A stretch of DNA of 8,898 nt from Ferroglobus sp. (GTDB lineage Archaea; Halobacteriota; Archaeoglobi; Archaeoglobales; Archaeoglobaceae), in contig WAQS01000093.1 in assembly GCA_015520115.1 (NCBI GenBank), positions 1-8,898 of the forward strand, read 5' to 3'. The position numbers and the translations under genes were made by a program. Shown here in pieces: positions 6,276 through 8,898 of this stretch. The first letter of the stretch is position 1; each line of letters begins with the position of its first letter. Below the pieces are notes generated by a model. That model had not been told where the DNA came from. It worked only from the letters and a program-made list of their open reading frames with translations, and did no database searches.

Positions 6276-6617
6276 TCACTCGAGCTCAACAACTTCAATA
6301 ACCTCTAAGGGAATTCTTTGCAACCTCTTTCCGATTTCGTATTTGGCTATTCTTGCGGCATGTTCCTTGCTTTGGGCGTTATAGACTTTCATTTCAAAGA
6401 TCAATCCAACGAGGGCTGTGTTGGCTACTAAAAAAACGCTTTTCAAAGGCTGTTTACATTTGGGACACTCAGTCGTTCCGACATCCACTTCAACGAAATC
6501 GAGATCTGGGTTAAGTCTTTTCCCAGCTTCTGCGACGGCTATGTTCATCGCATCCTTAACGCTCTTTGCATTCCTAACTATCCAAGCTCCCTGTAAAACT
6601 ACGATGTAATCGGGCAT
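6276..6617 (-). CDS. UPF0212 (DUF555) family protein
   Basis: Conserved archaeal protein of unknown function, 113 residues. The whole length matches the family pattern: MPDYIVVLQGAWIVRNAKSV at the start, EAGKRLNPDLDFVEVDVG, a CPKC knuckle (C51, C54), then VANTALVGLIFEMKV, the EHAARIAKYEIGKRL helix, and the terminal PLEVIEVVELE. The single CxxC could bind zinc as a dimer or act in thiol chemistry; this is not settled by sequence. Its ATG directly follows the HerA TGA with no gap, and the ribosome site GGTGAT (complement of 6621-6626) lies within the HerA terminal codons, so translation of the two is probably coupled. The lrp-like gene begins 39 bp downstream. Confidence 0.93.
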   Translation of the reverse strand: MPDYIVVLQGAWIVRNAKSVKDAMNIAVAEAGKRLNPDLDFVEVDVGTTECPKCKQPLKSVFLVANTALVGLIFEMKVYNAQSKEHAARIAKYEIGKRLQRIPLEVIEVVELE

Positions 6618-8129
6618 TCAATCACCACCGAAAAGCTTTTTGAAAAATCCTCCCTTCTTTTCCTTTACTTCTTTCTTCGGGGTGTCTCTTTTCTTTTCTT
6701 CTTTTCTCGCTTTTTTCTTCTCAACTTTGATTATCTCTTCAGCTTCTTTGTGCTTGCTCTTTCTTGTTCTAACTCTAACTATGACTGGTCTTTCTAAATC
6801 GGGGGTGATCACAAGAGCTTGTCCGACTGGCAGTCTTTTTATCTCTTCCACCATCTCCGAAGTTATTCCTTCAACCCCCCTCTTTATCGAGTTTATGTCG
6901 TTGGGATTCGTAACTCTGAGGATTATTTGGGTGTTGCACTGGCTGAGGACGTTTTTATCTATTCTCGCAGGTCTCTGGCTGATTATCATGAGTCCCAAAG
7001 CGAACTTCCTTCCTTCGCTCGCTATCGTTCTGAGAACACTTGAAGAGACAGATTTGTCGATTCCCTTCTCTGGAACGAAGTTATGAGCTTCATCAACGAC
7101 GATCATTCCTGGATCGATCTCGCCCCTCTTCCTCATTTCGAATATCTCCCTGCAAACCTTAGCCACGATTATGTCCTGATGAATCGGATCTATTCCAGCT
7201 AAATTCAAAATCACTGCCTTTCCTTTCTGCATTAAGACCTCTATAGGCGTGGGATTTTCGCTGAAGAGATCCGTTTCTTCGATCTTCGTTAAAGCTCCAA
7301 TTATCTCCGCTTTGAGATTCCCGCTTAGTTGTTCGGCTTCATATATTAGGTCCTGAATCGTGTACGTTCTTCCCCTCATCTCTCTTATTAGCTGGTAAAT
7401 CGCCGCCTGAGCTGAGGATTTCCTAATCTCTCCTATTTCGATTATCTCTTCTGCGGATAGATTTATTCCGTCAAGCCTTAGAATGCCGTCGGCTTTGTCG
7501 GCTAATGGAGACTTGGGGGGAACGAACATCTTAACCTTGTCAGCGTAGCCCTTTGGTTTCAAACCGAACTCCTCAAGACTTTCATCATCGTTTGGATACT
7601 TTAAGCTCTCGTATTCTCCGTGAGGGTCTATTATTAAAAGAGCCACGTCTTTTTCAAGAAGTTCCTCGATTATTACTGCAGCCGTATAACTCTTTCCGCT
7701 TCCCGTTTTCGCTAAAATGCAAACATGCTTTTGAACAATGGTGTTGGGGTTTAGAGTTACCTTTATTTTTGTATCTCCAAGGTAACCCAAGTAAACACCG
7801 TCTTCGTAAAATCCTAAGCACTCGGCAACGAAATCCTCCTCGGCTTTAAAAACTCTGTCTCCGGGGACGAAAGGAGTTTTCGGGAGAACTATGCTTTTTC
7901 CACTCCTCTTTCCGAGAACTACCGCTTTAGCAAGGTAGGTTTCGCTCCCATCCCTCTCATCGCTTTTCGACACGGCTTTTATCTCGGAAACGTAGGCGGC
8001 AAACCATCCGTCAGCGTCGTTCCAAACTTTTACGAAATCTCCCTTCTTCACTTCGAGAGGGTTGTAAATTTGAAAGCTGAACTCATAAGGAGTCGCTTCT
8101 CCGACAATTTTCCCAACTTCGCCTCTCAT
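6618..8129 (-). CDS. HerA-like hexameric ATPase / DNA translocase
   Basis: Member of the HerA-FtsK superfamily, 503 residues. The N-terminal beta-barrel HAS domain (about 1-125, beginning RGEVGKIVGEATPYEFSFQI) is followed by the RecA-like ATPase core (about 130-455). Walker A is AKTGSGKS (K146), with DPHGEYESL (168-176) after it. Walker B is MIVVDEAHNF (D346, E347), followed by EGRKFALG and the sensor segment ISQRPARID (384-391). The C-terminus (about 456-503) is a Lys/Glu-rich tail ending GGFFKKLFGGD. Classic HerA works with the NurA nuclease and Mre11-Rad50 in end resection, but none of these is in the window, so this may be the stand-alone HerA-type paralogue and a resection role should not be assumed. 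It is the first gene of the minus-strand run to the aminotransferase. A TATA-like box lies 33 nt upstream. Confidence 0.9.
   Translation of the reverse strand: MRGEVGKIVGEATPYEFSFQIYNPLEVKKGDFVKVWNDADGWFAAYVSEIKAVSKSDERDGSETYLAKAVVLGKRSGKSIVLPKTPFVPGDRVFKAEEDFVAECLGFYEDGVYLGYLGDTKIKVTLNPNTIVQKHVCILAKTGSGKSYTAAVIIEELLEKDVALLIIDPHGEYESLKYPNDDESLEEFGLKPKGYADKVKMFVPPKSPLADKADGILRLDGINLSAEEIIEIGEIRKSSAQAAIYQLIREMRGRTYTIQDLIYEAEQLSGNLKAEIIGALTKIEETDLFSENPTPIEVLMQKGKAVILNLAGIDPIHQDIIVAKVCREIFEMRKRGEIDPGMIVVDEAHNFVPEKGIDKSVSSSVLRTIASEGRKFALGLMIISQRPARIDKNVLSQCNTQIILRVTNPNDINSIKRGVEGITSEMVEEIKRLPVGQALVITPDLERPVIVRVRTRKSKHKEAEEIIKVEKKKARKEEKKRDTPKKEVKEKKGGFFKKLFGGD
6621..6626 (-). promoter_or_regulatory. 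Shine-Dalgarno GGTGAT for the UPF0212 gene
   Basis: GGTGAT overlaps the last HerA codons (Gly-Asp) and precedes TGA-ATG directly. The match to the archaeal anti-Shine-Dalgarno and the zero intergenic gap support coupled translation of HerA and UPF0212. Confidence 0.6.
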
Positions 8130-8157
8130 AGGGCAACAGTGAAAGGATTGTTACTCT

Positions 8158-8167
8158 GAAAAATATG
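8158..8167 (-). promoter_or_regulatory. TATA-like box of the HerA operon
   Basis: On the minus strand catatttttc is centred about 33 nt before the HerA ATG. This predicts a transcript start 5-10 nt before the ATG and a near-leaderless message. Only spacing and composition support it. Confidence 0.4.
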
Positions 8168-8187
8168 TTTTTCTCTTGTCCATAAAC

Positions 8188-8195
8188 CTTATAAG
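8188..8195 (+). promoter_or_regulatory. TATA box of tRNA-Ala
   Basis: The sequence cttataag, preceded by the A-rich aaac typical of a BRE, is centred about 34 nt before the mature tRNA 5' end. That fits a primary transcript with a short leader removed by RNase P. Confidence 0.6.
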
Positions 8196-8225
8196 CTCAT
8201 GGAGTTAGATAAATTACAATCACTT

Positions 8226-8299
8226 GGGCCGGTAGCTCAGCCTGGAAGAGCGCCGCCTTGGCATGGCGGAGGCCTGGGGTTCAAATCCCCACCGGTCCA
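8226..8299 (+). tRNA. tRNA-Ala (anticodon GGC)
   Basis: Folds into a complete 74-nt cloverleaf. The acceptor arm GGGCCGG pairs with CCGGTCC and the discriminator is A. The D-stem is GCTC/GAGC with a 9-nt loop. The anticodon stem CCGCC/GGCGG encloses loop TTGGCAT, anticodon GGC, reading GCC and GCU. A 5-nt variable loop is followed by the T-stem TGGGG/CCCCA with loop TTCAAAT. The third acceptor pair is G3-U70, the universal identity signal for alanyl-tRNA synthetase, which agrees with the anticodon. The 3' CCA is not encoded and there is no intron. Confidence 0.98.
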
Positions 8300-8304
8300 T
8301 CAGA

Positions 8305-8327
8305 TTTTCATTTCAATACACTTTTTT
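8305..8327 (+). terminator. Poly-T terminator of tRNA-Ala
   Basis: A T4 run begins 6 nt after the tRNA and a T6 run (8322-8327) follows, with no hairpin. This is the usual archaeal intrinsic termination signal for a stable RNA gene. Confidence 0.5.
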
Positions 8328-8364
8328 AGTAGGAAGTACTCTCTTTAGAACTCAACGATGAAAT

Positions 8365-8733
8365 TCAACGGAACTTATGCCAGAACTCCTGGCTGAGCAT
8401 GTTTAATATGTAGATTTTTATGTTTTTACTGTTTTTAGCAATTTTTCCTCGATACACATCTTCAGCCACGGTTACAACGTAAGCTTCAATTTCACCAAAC
8501 TCCAAAGCTCCGGCCTTGGCTGAGTTCAACAAGTGCAGATCCTTTCTATTTACAGGTTCTCCTTCGAACTCAAACGAAAATTCTACGTCGTTGACTTTGT
8601 GACAAACTTTATTCAACAATCTCAATAACTTAAAACTCGGATTTATCCTGTATATTTTCCTGATTTCGTCTTTAACGGGATTAATGTGACGAGAGAGCTC
8701 CTTTATTGTCTCCGAATTAAAAACAACCACCAC
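8365..8733 (-). CDS. Hypothetical protein, 122 aa
   Basis: I do not recognise this protein. It starts with GTG GTG (8733 or 8730), because the in-frame stop at 8743-8745 leaves no ATG. No clear Shine-Dalgarno is seen. The first half is mixed helical and basic (SRHINPVKDEIRKIYRINPS), the middle has a short beta-like acidic strand (DVEFSFEFEGE, 49-59), and the second half has GEIEAYVVTVAEDVYRGKIA (80-99), then a Lys/Asn-rich tail ending EFWHKFR. There are no membrane segments, signal peptide or metal motifs, and only one Cys (44). It is divergent from the gene at 8807 and convergent with tRNA-Ala. The codon choice is A/T-richer than in the core genes, which fits an accessory gene. It could be a lineage-specific gene or a fragment of a longer one. 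Confidence 0.55.
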   Translation of the reverse strand: MVVVFNSETIKELSRHINPVKDEIRKIYRINPSFKLLRLLNKVCHKVNDVEFSFEFEGEPVNRKDLHLLNSAKAGALEFGEIEAYVVTVAEDVYRGKIAKNSKNIKIYILNMLSQEFWHKFR

Positions 8734-8766
8734 ATCTCTTCGTTATTAGTAATTTAGACTCTTAAA

Positions 8767-8898
8767 CTAAACTTTACTTTCTCAGAATATTTTTCAACTA
8801 ATTTTGATGAAGCTGAAGGAATTGATAGAAGGACTTGAGTTGTTTGAGAGAGTTCCGAACGACATCAGGATTCTTGGAATAGCGACTTACATCCAGAC
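8767..8898 (+). repeat. Direct repeat, right copy (promoter plus gene start)
   Basis: Same orientation as 621-758 and about 8.1 kb away. The 40 bp before the ATG are about 85% identical (34/40) and the first 92 coding bases about 83% (76/92), counted by eye. The repeat may continue beyond the window. It lacks the 6-bp insertion of the left copy. Confidence 0.85.
8807..8898 (+). CDS. Start of an unrecognised gene, cut by the window end
   Basis: The ATG at 8807 opens a frame that reads MKLKELIEGLELFERVPNDI and then RILGIATYIQ before the window ends. No stop is met in these 30 codons. It is the intact-looking counterpart of the broken gene at 661 (26/30 residues identical), with substitutions mostly at silent positions, which argues that the protein was selected. 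No family can be assigned from so short a piece. There is no Shine-Dalgarno before the ATG. The A/T-rich taaacttta (8768-8776) is conserved in both copies about 35 nt upstream and may be the TATA box. Comparison with the left copy predicts that the protein continues with an acidic segment similar to LFDEEDYQKYC. Confidence 0.6.
   Translation, partial: MKLKELIEGLELFERVPNDIRILGIATYIQ

Noticed and set aside
6640..7086. Plus-strand frame of 148 codons inside HerA
   Set aside because: It is the antisense of the HerA Walker B region and Lys-rich tail. The Phe/Ser-rich product is a typical shadow.
8226..8299. tRNA-Ala as an integration site of a mobile element
   Set aside because: I found no second copy of the tRNA 3' end in the window and no integrase gene, so there is no attL/attR pair.
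1..8898. CRISPR array, insertion sequence or origin of replication
   Set aside because: There are no regularly spaced repeats, transposase, terminal inverted repeats or ORB-like repeated boxes beside an Orc1/Cdc6 gene.

Overview
The window looks like chromosome from a hyperthermophilic euryarchaeon, most likely of the Archaeoglobales (inference). The proteins are rich in Glu and Lys. A UPF0212/DUF555 protein is present, which is an archaeal family. Several genes have TATA-like boxes about 25-30 nt before the start codon and no leader, and the remaining starts use Shine-Dalgarno sequences matching the GGAGGTGAT consensus. All long genes are compact, and neighbouring genes overlap or nearly touch.

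Layout. Positions 1-840 are a degraded margin. They hold an unassigned stretch (1-405), a DUF433 antitoxin-like remnant (about 472-608) that has lost its start and its C-terminus, and a frameshifted copy of an unrecognised gene (661-830). Positions 840-8129 are an orderly block concerned mainly with amino acid and peptide metabolism. It begins with a divergent pair: an M24 Xaa-Pro peptidase (-) and an ACT-ACT-HAD phosphoserine phosphatase SerB (+). A second divergent pair follows: an M20 deacylase/peptidase (-) and a GNAT acetyltransferase (+). Next is a four-gene minus-strand run that reads HerA-like ATPase, UPF0212 protein, Lrp/AsnC regulator, class I aminotransferase. The convergent 3' ends overlap (serB/M20 by 20 bp, GNAT/aminotransferase by 4 bp). 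After HerA, on the plus strand, is a tRNA-Ala(GGC) with the G3-U70 identity pair. The right end (8300-8898) is accessory again: a small unrecognised minus-strand ORF and the intact start of a second copy of the gene that is broken at 661.

How the genes work together. SerB makes serine, the aminotransferase exchanges amino groups, the two metallopeptidases release amino acids, and the adjacent Lrp-type protein probably senses an amino acid and controls the aminotransferase it overlaps. HerA and UPF0212 abut with no gap and are probably translationally coupled, but no NurA nuclease is present. The most unusual signal is the direct repeat of a promoter-plus-gene-start (621-758 and 8767-8898). 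Its two copies flank the whole conserved block, and one is decayed while the other still looks intact.
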